Assembly: GCA_946408825.1 (NCBI GenBank)
Contig: CAMJTU010000003.1
Coordinates: 124,001-188,000 of the forward strand
DNA: 64,000 nucleotides
Source: an uncultured Planctomycetaceae bacterium
Lineage (GTDB): Bacteria; Planctomycetota; Planctomycetia; Pirellulales; Thermoguttaceae
Reading direction: 5' to 3'
The position numbers were made by a program, and so were the translations under genes. Below the pieces are notes generated by a model that was not told the origin of the DNA, searched no databases, and saw only the letters and a list, made by a program, of their open reading frames with translations. This document shows, one piece after another, positions 8,900 through 17,353 of this stretch (position 1 is the stretch's first letter; each line of letters opens with the position of its first letter).

Positions 8900-11041
8900 T
8901 TAAGTCGGGTCGGCGCCTGAATCTGGGGGCGTCGCGGGTTCGACGCCCGCCCCCTCGGCGACGGGTTCTTCCGCGGCAGGCGTTTCCGCTTCGCCGTCGG
9001 CGGCTCCTTCGGGAGCTGGGGTTCCGCGAAGGAGCGCTTCGAGTTCGTCGGGCTTAGTCGTATCCGCGTAGAATCTCACGTCGCCGCCGATTCGAACGCA
9101 GTTCATTCCGCCGGTATGACGATGATTTTCGACGAAGAAGAATTTCCTCACGTCCGCCTTGCCGCCGACGATGAAGTCGGCGATCTTAGGTTCCGCTTCG
9201 GGCTTCATCCAGCAGACAGGTTGCGCGCGCTCCACGACGAGGAACTGGTTCCAGACGTCGCGTCCGGGACGCTTCGCGATCTCCTTAAAGTCCTTGCCGA
9301 CGCCGGATTCGTCGAAGAGTCCGTCGTCGCCGAGAAGGACGGAGTAGTCGGTTTCCCCCTCTTTGGCGTCTTTCATCGAAAGACAGCGATAGAATTCGGG
9401 AATCTGCGCGTGGAACGCGGCGTTTGCTTCGGAGTTCCACGGCTCGTCGAGGCGAATTTGGTCGTAGAGAGCTTTCGCTTGTGGGCCGAGATAAGGGAGA
9501 ATCAGAACGCGCCAGCTATGGAGAGGTCTGCCGAATTCGTCGAGAGTGAACGCGGGCGGGAGCGTCCCATGTTCCTGATAATACGCGAGGAACGCCGTCG
9601 CAATCGTCGCTTCTTTCAGAACGCAGTCGAAACGATGAAAGGCTTCCTTTGCGGCGCCAAACGCGGGAAATACCTGCGAAGCCGCGTAAATCGCGTTATT
9701 CTTCTCCGGGGTCGATCTCAGCATAGCGGCAAGTTTCGCTTCGCTTCCAAGATAGCTGACGACTTCTTCGCTATGCTCATGTAGAGATTCGCACAAATCC
9801 TTGAAAATCTCGAACGCCTTGGCGTCGTTCACTGGGGGAACTTTGAGAAAGAGCCAATTTTTCAACTGCGTGAGAGGAGGTAAATTGTCGGCGCTCTCGT
9901 CAAATGGATCCATCTTTGTAATTGAAAGCCCTCCGCGTCTCTTCTTCAAATAATCGACAAAGGCTCCGTAACAAAAATAGCGCGATTCGCCTCTAAACGC
10001 GAGGTCGGCAAACCGATCCGCCTGACCGCCGCGAGAATATGACGAGTAGAGTTCGGCGATTCGCGAAAGTTCCTCCGCCGTCGGCGGAACGTCGGGATTG
10101 CCCATCAGGGGAATCCCGTTCGCGATCCCCATGCACGCGAGTCCCACGAGCCGCTCTACCAGAAGGCCATGCTCCGATTCCAGACGCGCGCGTCCAATCA
10201 GCATGATCGTTTCAACGTCGTCGATCGCGCCCGAGATATCGCCCATTCCGACGCGGAAGTTGGCGCGAACCTGAAGCTCGCGCGCAATCTCGCGCTCGAA
10301 CTGAACGTCGGGAAGCAGCATGCCGAAGAACCCGCCTTCGGAAGAGTCGGGAACCCTATGCCAGCACCCGAACTTCGGGGACCGCGCCGCCTTCGCATAG
10401 ACGTCGTAAAGGTCGGCGTTCTCTTCAATCCCACGCGCTGCGGCAGGATACTGCTCCGCCGTCCACGGACCCGCCGCAAGCGCGTCGAGCGTCTCTAGCT
10501 CGGTAACGCGCGCGGGATGTTCCTCGAAGTTTTCATAATACTTTCCGTTCTTGTCGTCTTCGGGAATCGGCTCGTCGCCTTTGACGCCGTTTTTCGCGAA
10601 ATATCCCCACATCCAGTCGGAGTCGAGCATTGTCGGACGTTCGCGAGGATCGAGATTAAATTTCTCGCAAAGGAACGTCCACTCGCCCTCGAACCACTCT
10701 TTCGTCTTTTCGTTTGTCGGAAACTCTTCCCACGGAACCGACTCCACAAGCGCCCTTTGTTGCAGCGCGAGAGGGCCTAACGTTTGAAGAATCAGCCGCC
10801 AGCCGTTTTCCTCGGGGGGCGACAGTTCCTTATCCTGCGCCGCGTTGTACGCATAGGCAAAATCGACGATCTCGCCCGTCTTCGGATTCGAATTCTGATC
10901 GACGTTCTCCGTCTGAACAAGCGTCATGGGCTTGTCCCGATAGAAATAAACGCCCGCGCAGACGGCGGCAAGCGCTAGTAAAACGATAAAAACTTTCGCC
11001 GACCGCGACCAACGTTTCGTTTCTTTTTCAATTCTACCCAC
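8900..11041 (-). CDS. DUF1559-type membrane-anchored protein, paralog 4 (GTG start)
   Basis: 713 residues, GTG start at 11041 with GGAGA 7-8 nt upstream; no nearby ATG fits the family N-terminus. Single membrane helix (VFIVLLALAAVCAGVYFY), YRDKP, PWEEFPTNEK, then the DUF1559-like C-terminal part (HSWRVLILPYLGP, DEPWNSEAN, YRCLSM, SVLLGDDGLFDESGVG) and a Glu/Ala/Pro tail. In place of the usual CPS the motif reads CLS. It has its own promoter at 11177-11205 with a leader of about 130 nt that resembles the leader of paralog 6, so it probably starts a transcription unit containing paralogs 4 and 3. Confidence 0.85.
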   Translation of the reverse strand: MGRIEKETKRWSRSAKVFIVLLALAAVCAGVYFYRDKPMTLVQTENVDQNSNPKTGEIVDFAYAYNAAQDKELSPPEENGWRLILQTLGPLALQQRALVESVPWEEFPTNEKTKEWFEGEWTFLCEKFNLDPRERPTMLDSDWMWGYFAKNGVKGDEPIPEDDKNGKYYENFEEHPARVTELETLDALAAGPWTAEQYPAAARGIEENADLYDVYAKAARSPKFGCWHRVPDSSEGGFFGMLLPDVQFEREIARELQVRANFRVGMGDISGAIDDVETIMLIGRARLESEHGLLVERLVGLACMGIANGIPLMGNPDVPPTAEELSRIAELYSSYSRGGQADRFADLAFRGESRYFCYGAFVDYLKKRRGGLSITKMDPFDESADNLPPLTQLKNWLFLKVPPVNDAKAFEIFKDLCESLHEHSEEVVSYLGSEAKLAAMLRSTPEKNNAIYAASQVFPAFGAAKEAFHRFDCVLKEATIATAFLAYYQEHGTLPPAFTLDEFGRPLHSWRVLILPYLGPQAKALYDQIRLDEPWNSEANAAFHAQIPEFYRCLSMKDAKEGETDYSVLLGDDGLFDESGVGKDFKEIAKRPGRDVWNQFLVVERAQPVCWMKPEAEPKIADFIVGGKADVRKFFFVENHRHTGGMNCVRIGGDVRFYADTTKPDELEALLRGTPAPEGAADGEAETPAAEEPVAEGAGVEPATPPDSGADPT

Positions 11042-11406
11042 GAATCTTTCTCCGGCGTCGCACGTGTTCTCAAGTTGCCCTTTACGGCGTTTGCGTTCGA
11101 AAAATTCGAATTCGCAAAACGCCGCGGCGCTCGTCTCCGTTTCAAGAGGAAAGAAAAAACAAGTCGCCGGGAAGCTATTATAACGACGACGGTTAAGGAA
11201 AACAACGTCGTCGTTTCGTCCCCCCCAAAAAAATCAAGAAGAAGCCAAAAAAATATTCCAGACCGGCGTTCTTTGCGAAAAGCGCGCTTAAGCGCGAATC
11301 AGAATTGGCGTTCTTCCCCAGTAACGAATCATAATTATTTGAGAACGCGCCCGAACATGGCGCTCGTCCACGTTCAGGCGCGAAACATGAGGAGTCTTTG
11401 ACGACG
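11042..11406. other. Intergenic leader region between paralogs 4 and 5
   Basis: No gene seen. Holds the promoter and leader of paralog 4. On the minus strand the leader carries AACGCAAACG and CAACTTGAG, matched in order and spacing in the leader of paralog 6. A C7-A7 run lies at about 11221-11233. The part from 11240 to 11406 shows nothing further. Confidence 0.6.
11177..11205 (-). promoter_or_regulatory. Promoter of paralog 4 with flanking inverted repeat
   Basis: Minus strand TTGTTT (11205-11200), 17-nt spacer, TATAAT (11182-11177), 136 nt before the GTG start. The 9-bp arms AACGACGAC (11182-11190) and GTCGTCGTT (11207-11215) enclose the -35 region and could be an operator. The same TTGTTT-N17-TATAAT occurs 137 nt before paralog 6. 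Confidence 0.6.
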
Positions 11407-13731
11407 TTACTGAGGAACGTCGACGGTTTCGACCGGTTCTTCGACCGTAGGTTGTTCCTCGACGGCAGGTTCTTCAATCGCAGGCGCCTCCGGAGTCGAT
11501 TCTTCGACGGTCGGCTCTTCGCTCGCGCGTTCTTCAACCGCAATTTCCTCTGTCGCAGGTCCTTCCGCCGCTGATTCCTCAACGGCAGGCTCTTCCGACG
11601 TCGGTTCCTCGGTTACGGGCTCCTCGGCGACCGACTCCTCAGTAGCGGGCTCGTCTTCTACGGGAAGTTCGTCGTCGGTTTCCGACTTTTTCGGGGGTTC
11701 GGGGAGTCCACGCAAGAGCGAGACGAAATCTTCGTAGCGATCCGCCTCGGAGACGAAGCGTCCGGAGCCGCCGGGGTTCGAGTAGTTCATGCCGCCGACA
11801 TGACGACGGTTCTCGTAGAAGTTCTTCATGTCGGTCTTCTCGTCGACGGTAAAGTCGGCGATCTTTAGCTCTTGGTCGGGCGCCATCCAGCAGACGGGCT
11901 TCGCGCGCTCGACGACGAAGAACTGCCGCCAGACGTCGCGACCGGGAAGGCTCGCCATTTCTTTGAGGTCCTTGCCGACGCCCGACTCGTCGAAGAGTCC
12001 TTCGTCGCCAAGGAGGACGGAATAGATCGTCTCCCCTTCCTTCATGTCCGTCGCGGAGGGACACCGGAAGACGTCGGGAACCTGCGAGTGAAACGCGGCG
12101 TTCGCTTCGGAATCCCACGGCTCGTCGAGGTTAATCTTGTCGTAAAGCGCTTTGGCGTCGGCGCCGAGATACGGGAGGATTAGGACGCGCCAGCTTTGAA
12201 GAGGCTTGCCGCTTGCGTCGACGGTAAACGCGGGCGGGAGCGTCCCATGTTCCGCGCGATAGGCGGTAATCGCCGACGTGATCGTAGAAATTTTGAGAAC
12301 GCATTCGTTTCGCTTGAAGGCTCCGTTCGCCGCTTCGACAGCGGGAATCAGCAGACAGGCGGCGTAGAGCGCGTTGTTCCGTTCCGGCGACGACGTCATA
12401 AACTTCCATATGTTCGCGCGGCTCGCTTCGTCCTCGATGACGTCCGGACCATGCTCAAGCGCCTTTTTGTAATACTCTTTGAAAATTTTGTGCGATTTAG
12501 CGTCGTTTACGGGGGGCGCGTCGAGGAAGAACCAGCACGCGGCGGCTTCAAGGAGCGAATCAGGGCCCTGATCGGGCTCCGTCAGTTTCCACGCGGGGAC
12601 GCCGAGGCGTCGCGACGCCAGATAATCGGCGTACGCGCCTTCGCCAAAGACGAAGGATTCGCCCGACAGCGCGCGATTCGCGTATTCTTCCATCGCGCCG
12701 TTTCGGAATAGCGACGAGCGGAGTTCGACGAGTCTCGCGATCTCCTCTTGGGTCGGCGCGACGTCGGGATTCTCAAAGATCGGGACGCCCGTCGCGATCC
12801 CAAGGCACGCGAGCCCGACGAGCCGTTCGACGAGGCAGCCGCACTCAGACTCTAAAAGCGCGCGTCCGAAGAGCGTCGCCGTCTCGACGTCGTCGATCGC
12901 GCCGGAAATATCGCCCATCCCAACGCGGTAGCACGCGCGAATCTGACAAAGTCGCGCAATATCCCGCGTGAACTGAACGTCGAGCAGGAGCATGCAGATA
13001 AACCCGCCGTCTTTTGCTTCGGGAACGATATGCCAGCATCCGAGCCGGGGGGAACGCGCCGCCCGCGCGAAGACGTCGAAAAGATCGGCGTATTCCTCAA
13101 TCGCCCGCGCCGCGGCGGGATATTCCTCCGCCGTCCACGGACGCCCGGCGAGCGCTTCGAGCGCGTCGGACCCGCCGATCTTCGCGGGAAACCTTTCGCC
13201 GTTCTCGTAATAGAACCCATGTTCCTCCTCGTTCGGCTCTTCGTCCCCTTTGAGACCGTTCTTGGCGAGATAGTCCCAGAAGTAAAGTCTATCGAACATC
13301 GTCGGCTTTTCGCGAGGATCGAGATTGAATTTCTCGCAGAGGAACGTCCACGTTCCCTCGAACCATTCCTTCGATTTCTCATTGGTCGGGAATTCTTCCC
13401 AAGGGACTTCGTTTGCGAGCGCGACCTGTTCCAACGCTCGCGGTCCCAACGCCTGAAGAATCAGCCGCCATCCGTTCTCTTCGGCTGGCGAGAGCCGCTC
13501 GTCCTGCGCCGCGTTGAACGCGAAATGATAGTCGAGAATCTCGCCGCGCTTATAGTCGACCTCCTGCGTAATATCTGTCGTCTGGACCAATTTCGCGGGC
13601 TTATCGCGAAGGAAATAGACGCCGACGCAAACGACGACGAGCACGACGAGGAGAACGAAAATTTTACGCCATACCGATTTGCGTGGACTCAAAACGTCTT
13701 GTGACGTTTCTATTCTTGCGTTATCTGCCAT
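11407..13731 (-). CDS. DUF1559-type membrane-anchored protein, paralog 5
   Basis: 774 residues from ATG 13731; the frame is open upstream to 13965 but that would overlap the end of paralog 6 and lacks family similarity, so the start giving MADNARIETSQ is chosen. Membrane helix near residues 22-40 (IFVLLVVLVVVCVGVYF), then LRDKP in place of YRDKP. C-terminal part has HGTLPPAFTVD, QSWRVLILPYLGA, DEPWDSEAN, FRCPSA and SVLLGDEGLFDESGVG. The last 90 residues are a striking acidic tail of EEPxxEE units (Glu, Pro, Ala, Thr, Val), the longest in the array; such tails suggest an extended extracytoplasmic or wall-interacting segment, but this is inference. Confidence 0.85.
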   Translation of the reverse strand: MADNARIETSQDVLSPRKSVWRKIFVLLVVLVVVCVGVYFLRDKPAKLVQTTDITQEVDYKRGEILDYHFAFNAAQDERLSPAEENGWRLILQALGPRALEQVALANEVPWEEFPTNEKSKEWFEGTWTFLCEKFNLDPREKPTMFDRLYFWDYLAKNGLKGDEEPNEEEHGFYYENGERFPAKIGGSDALEALAGRPWTAEEYPAAARAIEEYADLFDVFARAARSPRLGCWHIVPEAKDGGFICMLLLDVQFTRDIARLCQIRACYRVGMGDISGAIDDVETATLFGRALLESECGCLVERLVGLACLGIATGVPIFENPDVAPTQEEIARLVELRSSLFRNGAMEEYANRALSGESFVFGEGAYADYLASRRLGVPAWKLTEPDQGPDSLLEAAACWFFLDAPPVNDAKSHKIFKEYYKKALEHGPDVIEDEASRANIWKFMTSSPERNNALYAACLLIPAVEAANGAFKRNECVLKISTITSAITAYRAEHGTLPPAFTVDASGKPLQSWRVLILPYLGADAKALYDKINLDEPWDSEANAAFHSQVPDVFRCPSATDMKEGETIYSVLLGDEGLFDESGVGKDLKEMASLPGRDVWRQFFVVERAKPVCWMAPDQELKIADFTVDEKTDMKNFYENRRHVGGMNYSNPGGSGRFVSEADRYEDFVSLLRGLPEPPKKSETDDELPVEDEPATEESVAEEPVTEEPTSEEPAVEESAAEGPATEEIAVEERASEEPTVEESTPEAPAIEEPAVEEQPTVEEPVETVDVPQ

Positions 13732-13805
13732 TGTTGATTCCCAATCGTTAAAGTCATGAACAAGGGTGGTTCGATCGCGCACAGGGCGAGATCGCGTGAC
13801 ATTCG

Positions 13806-15875
13806 TTACGGGGTAGCGTCGTCGGGGACGTCGTCCGACGCGTCTTCTTTCGGCTCCTCGACGACCGCCAGTCCGTCGAGAAGCTCTTCGGGAACGTCTC
13901 CCCAAAAACGTCCCAAGCTCATTGAACCATAAATCAGCTTCGCGTCGCCGCCGAGGAACGCGCAAAGCCTTCCGCCGTTATGGTTGCATTTTTCGAAGAA
14001 CTTGACGGCGTCGACGTTCCCTTCCGCGACATAGTCGGCGATTTTAAGCTCCGCGTCGGGCTTCATCCAGCAGATCGGATCGGGCCGTTCCGTTAGAAGG
14101 AAGATCCGCCAGACGTCGAGTTCAGGGCGCTTCGTCATTTCGAGCCAATCCTTGCCGACGCCAGACTCGTCGAAGAACCCGTCGTCGCCGAGGAGGACGG
14201 AATAGCTCGTTTCGCCCTCTTTCAGGTCGTCCGCCGCGCCGCAGCGGTAGACTTCGGGCGCTTTTGAATGGAACGCGGCGTTGTGTTCCGAGTCCCAAGG
14301 TTCGTCGAGCCGGAGCCGATCGTAGAGCGCCTTCGCGTCGGCGCCGAGATACGGGAGGATCAAAACGCGCCAGCTATGAAGCGGGGCGCCGTCGGCGTCG
14401 ACGGAGAACGCCGGGGGAAACGTCCCATGTTCGAGCCGATACGCGTGGAGCGCCGTTACGATCGCGGATTCTTTAAGAAGACAGTCGCACTGCTCGAAAA
14501 CGTTCCTTGCGGCAAACATGAGCGGCAGGATTCTCTTGGCGACAAAAAAGGCGATTCTCTTTTCCGCCGAGGTCGTCAAGACGGCGTGAGGCGCGGCGTT
14601 TTTCGCGACCAGCTTTTGAAATCCTTCGAGGTCATTTTTCGCGACGAACTCGCAAAATTCGTCAAAGTAGCGGAACGCTCGTGCGTCGTCGAGCGCGGAC
14701 GCCTTAAAGAGGCTCCATTCATACGCTCGATTCACAGGACCGCCTTGCCCGACGCCCAGCCATTGCGCCGTCGGATCGTCCCAAAAGTCGGACCGATTCC
14801 TAATCGCCCAGAGGAAATCTTGGAAAACGAGACTCGCGAAAGATCGTCGATCGCCGACGAGCGCGCTCTCCGCGTAGCGCTTCATCCGCCCCTCGCGCCA
14901 TAGCGACGCGCGAAAATCGAAGAGTCGCGCGAGGTCTTCCGCCGTCGGCGTGACAGTCGCGTTCTCGAAAAGAGGAACCTGAAGCGACGATTCGAGAATC
15001 TTCAATCCGGCAAGGGGTTCGACAAGAGAGCGATATTCCGAACCGAGCGCCGCGCGTCCGATCAGCGTCGCCGTCTCCACGTCGTCGATCGCGCCCGAAA
15101 TATCGCCGGAACCGACGCGGAAACACGCGCGCGCCCGAAGCGCGTCCGCAAAATATTGGGTCGCGTGAACGTCTGGAAGCAGCATGGAGGCCGCGCCTCC
15201 CTCCTCCGCTTCAGGAAGCTTATGCCAGCAGCGAAGTTGCGGCGAACGCGCCGCTTTGGCGAGGACGTCGAAAAACGCCGCGTTCTCTTCGAACCACCGC
15301 GCGGCGTTCGGATAGTCCTCCGCCGTCCATGGTCGCGAAAGCTCCGTCAACGCCTCGCGTTCCGCTTCGGTTCGACTAAACCCCGAGTCGTTCTCAAAAG
15401 GGTTGTAATCCTCCGAAAGCCCGTGTTCCGCAAGATAATCCCAAAGCGTCGGGGCGTCGAGGAGCGTCGGGCGTTCGCGCGGGTCGAGGTTGAACTTCTC
15501 GCAGAGGGGCGTCCAGAAATCCTCGAACCATGATTTCGTCTCGGGATTCGTCGGAAACTCGTCCCACGGGATCGTGTTCGCCCAGATATTCTGCTCGAGC
15601 GCGCGAGGTCCGAGCGCTTGGAGGATCAGCCGCCATCCGTTCTCTTCTGGCGGCCCCAGTTCCTCCTCCTGCGCCGCGTTGAACGCGAAATGATAGTCGA
15701 CGATCTCGCCGCGCTTGGCGTCGACCTCCTGCGTAATATCCGTCGTCTGGACCAATTTCGCGGGCTTATCGCGATAGAAATAGACGCCGACGCAAACGAC
15801 GACGACTCCCAAAAGGACGGCGACGATTATTCTCGACAGCGACCAAGGTTTCTTTTCTTTTCCGATCTCGCTCAT
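13806..15875 (-). CDS. DUF1559-type membrane-anchored protein, paralog 6 (first of array)
   Basis: 689 residues. Single membrane helix (IIVAVLLGVVVVCVGVYFY), YRDKP, LVQTTDITQEVD, shared with paralog 5. DUF1559-like C-terminal part with HGTFPPAFSVD, HSWRVLILPYLGA, DEPWDSEHN, YRCGAA (the usual CPS is CGA) and SVLLGDDGFFDESGVG; the final part (GGDAKLIYGSMS) is diverged and the acidic tail is short. It is the most upstream gene of the array and has its own promoter (16012-16040). Function unknown. Confidence 0.85.
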   Translation of the reverse strand: MSEIGKEKKPWSLSRIIVAVLLGVVVVCVGVYFYRDKPAKLVQTTDITQEVDAKRGEIVDYHFAFNAAQEEELGPPEENGWRLILQALGPRALEQNIWANTIPWDEFPTNPETKSWFEDFWTPLCEKFNLDPRERPTLLDAPTLWDYLAEHGLSEDYNPFENDSGFSRTEAEREALTELSRPWTAEDYPNAARWFEENAAFFDVLAKAARSPQLRCWHKLPEAEEGGAASMLLPDVHATQYFADALRARACFRVGSGDISGAIDDVETATLIGRAALGSEYRSLVEPLAGLKILESSLQVPLFENATVTPTAEDLARLFDFRASLWREGRMKRYAESALVGDRRSFASLVFQDFLWAIRNRSDFWDDPTAQWLGVGQGGPVNRAYEWSLFKASALDDARAFRYFDEFCEFVAKNDLEGFQKLVAKNAAPHAVLTTSAEKRIAFFVAKRILPLMFAARNVFEQCDCLLKESAIVTALHAYRLEHGTFPPAFSVDADGAPLHSWRVLILPYLGADAKALYDRLRLDEPWDSEHNAAFHSKAPEVYRCGAADDLKEGETSYSVLLGDDGFFDESGVGKDWLEMTKRPELDVWRIFLLTERPDPICWMKPDAELKIADYVAEGNVDAVKFFEKCNHNGGRLCAFLGGDAKLIYGSMSLGRFWGDVPEELLDGLAVVEEPKEDASDDVPDDATP

Positions 15876-16011
15876 GACTGCTTTCTTCTACGTCGCAGAT
15901 TATCTCAAGCTGGTCTTTGCAACGTTTGCGTTGGGAAAAGCCCTATTCACAAGCGTCGCCGCGATTGTCTTCGATTCACAAGGAAATTGTGAAAACAACC
16001 CTCTGCAAAGA

Positions 16012-16040
16012 ATTATAACTGTTACGCCTGATAGAAACAA
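16012..16040 (-). promoter_or_regulatory. Promoter of paralog 6
   Basis: Minus strand TTGTTT (16040-16035), 17-nt spacer, TATAAT (16017-16012), 137 nt upstream of the ATG. The leader shares AACGCAAACG, CTTGAG and TGCGACG with that of paralog 4 in the same order, so promoter and leader were duplicated together. Confidence 0.65.
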
Positions 16041-16104
16041 TATCAGAGTCTCTCTGTTGGAAAAAATTTGGAAAAAAGATAGTTTTTATGTCTGACGGCG
16101 CTTT

Positions 16105-17310
16105 TTACGGCTTGACGGAACCCGTCGCTTTATTGACGAGGATTTTAAGCCGCGAGTCGGGGTTGACGATCTTCCCCGCGACGACGTCGTCTTCATGGAA
16201 TCGCGCGACGTAGATTTCCTTCGCGCCGTAGCGTTCAAAATCGTACGTTATGAAAACCGTCCCGTCTTCCGCCTGACCGCCGTCGGGATAGGAGACTTGG
16301 TTGCGCTCGTCGAGGACGAGCCCGGCGCTCCACGTCGCGCCGTCGTCGGTCGAAATAAACGCCGTCATTTGCGAGCGGCCCGAATCCTTGTCGATCGCGC
16401 CGTTCTTCACGAGAAGGAGCGCGCCCGAACGGAGCCGCCGGACGAAGAAGCGCGACGACGTATGCTTAATCGCCGACTCGCGCCATGGCGACCACGTTCG
16501 TCCGCCGTCGGTCGAGGTCGACTCGCCGATTCCCTTCGTCGTGCGATTCAGAATCCAGAAGGACCCGTCCTTCTTCTCGACGATATTATGCTCGTCAAAG
16601 ATCGAGACGTCGCGCGGAACTTCGACGCGCCCGTAGAAATCGAGCGTCGCGCCCTTGTCGGTCGAAAGATAGACGTCGGCGCCGCGGAGCGCTTCGTCGA
16701 GTTTATAGAACGAATCCTGACGCCAGATCGCGACGGGAAAGAGCCAGCGTCCCTTAGAATCCGCGATCGGCTTGCACATCATGATTCCGTTGCAGAGACG
16801 CCGCGGCGCGGACCATTCCGCGTCGACGCCCTTCTCCGGCTCGTTCGTCGTCGTCGCCCAGACGCCGACGCGCCCGTCCCAGATGCTGAGCGGGAAATCC
16901 TCGCGGAACTCGCCCTGAGACCAGAAGAGCCACAGCTTGCCGTCGGGGTCGCTCCAGATCGTCGCGTCGAACGCGCGGACGCGGTCGGCGGGGTCGATCG
17001 CAAAGATCGGCGCCGACCATGTTTCGCCGCGGTCGCCGCTGTAGGAGAGGAGCACGTAGTTCTCGCCGCATTCCGTCGTTCCGCCGGAATACCAGCACGA
17101 CCAGAGTCCGCCCTTCGCGTCGACCTCAAGGCTCGCGATCCCCTGCCAAACGCGGTTCGCGTCGGAATATTTCTCAGGAACGGGGCGCAGAACGTCGGGG
17201 GGCGCGAGAGGATCGACGACCGTCGTCGCGTCGTCGGCAAACGCAACCCTCGAAAAAAGAGCCGCCCCGCAGAGGAACGCGGAAAAAAACGTGACAAAAA
17301 ACCGTCTCAT
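16105..17310 (-). CDS. Secreted sialidase/BNR-repeat glycosidase-like protein
   Basis: 401 residues from ATG 17310 with AAGGAGG about 7 nt upstream; the longer frame to 17421 runs into the preceding gene and lacks a signal peptide. Signal peptide MRRFFVTFFSAFLCGAALFS with cleavage near residue 25. Bacterial-neuraminidase Asp-box repeats are visible: SYSGDRGETW, STDKGAT (incomplete), STDGGRTW and STDDGATW, consistent with a six-bladed propeller of the exo-sialidase superfamily. Catalytic residues cannot be assigned by eye, so the substrate (sialic acid or another glycan) is open. It lies 43 nt after an enolase-superfamily gene on the same strand, probably one operon for sugar or sugar-acid use. 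Confidence 0.8.
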   Translation of the reverse strand: MRRFFVTFFSAFLCGAALFSRVAFADDATTVVDPLAPPDVLRPVPEKYSDANRVWQGIASLEVDAKGGLWSCWYSGGTTECGENYVLLSYSGDRGETWSAPIFAIDPADRVRAFDATIWSDPDGKLWLFWSQGEFREDFPLSIWDGRVGVWATTTNEPEKGVDAEWSAPRRLCNGIMMCKPIADSKGRWLFPVAIWRQDSFYKLDEALRGADVYLSTDKGATLDFYGRVEVPRDVSIFDEHNIVEKKDGSFWILNRTTKGIGESTSTDGGRTWSPWRESAIKHTSSRFFVRRLRSGALLLVKNGAIDKDSGRSQMTAFISTDDGATWSAGLVLDERNQVSYPDGGQAEDGTVFITYDFERYGAKEIYVARFHEDDVVAGKIVNPDSRLKILVNKATGSVKP

Positions 17311-17353
17311 GGCAATCCTCCTTCGGGGCTTTTCCGTTGGTCGAACGACAATG

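Noticed and set aside
13732..13965. Upstream extension of paralog 5
   Set aside because: Would overlap the end of paralog 6 and gives an Arg-rich sequence not found in other family members.
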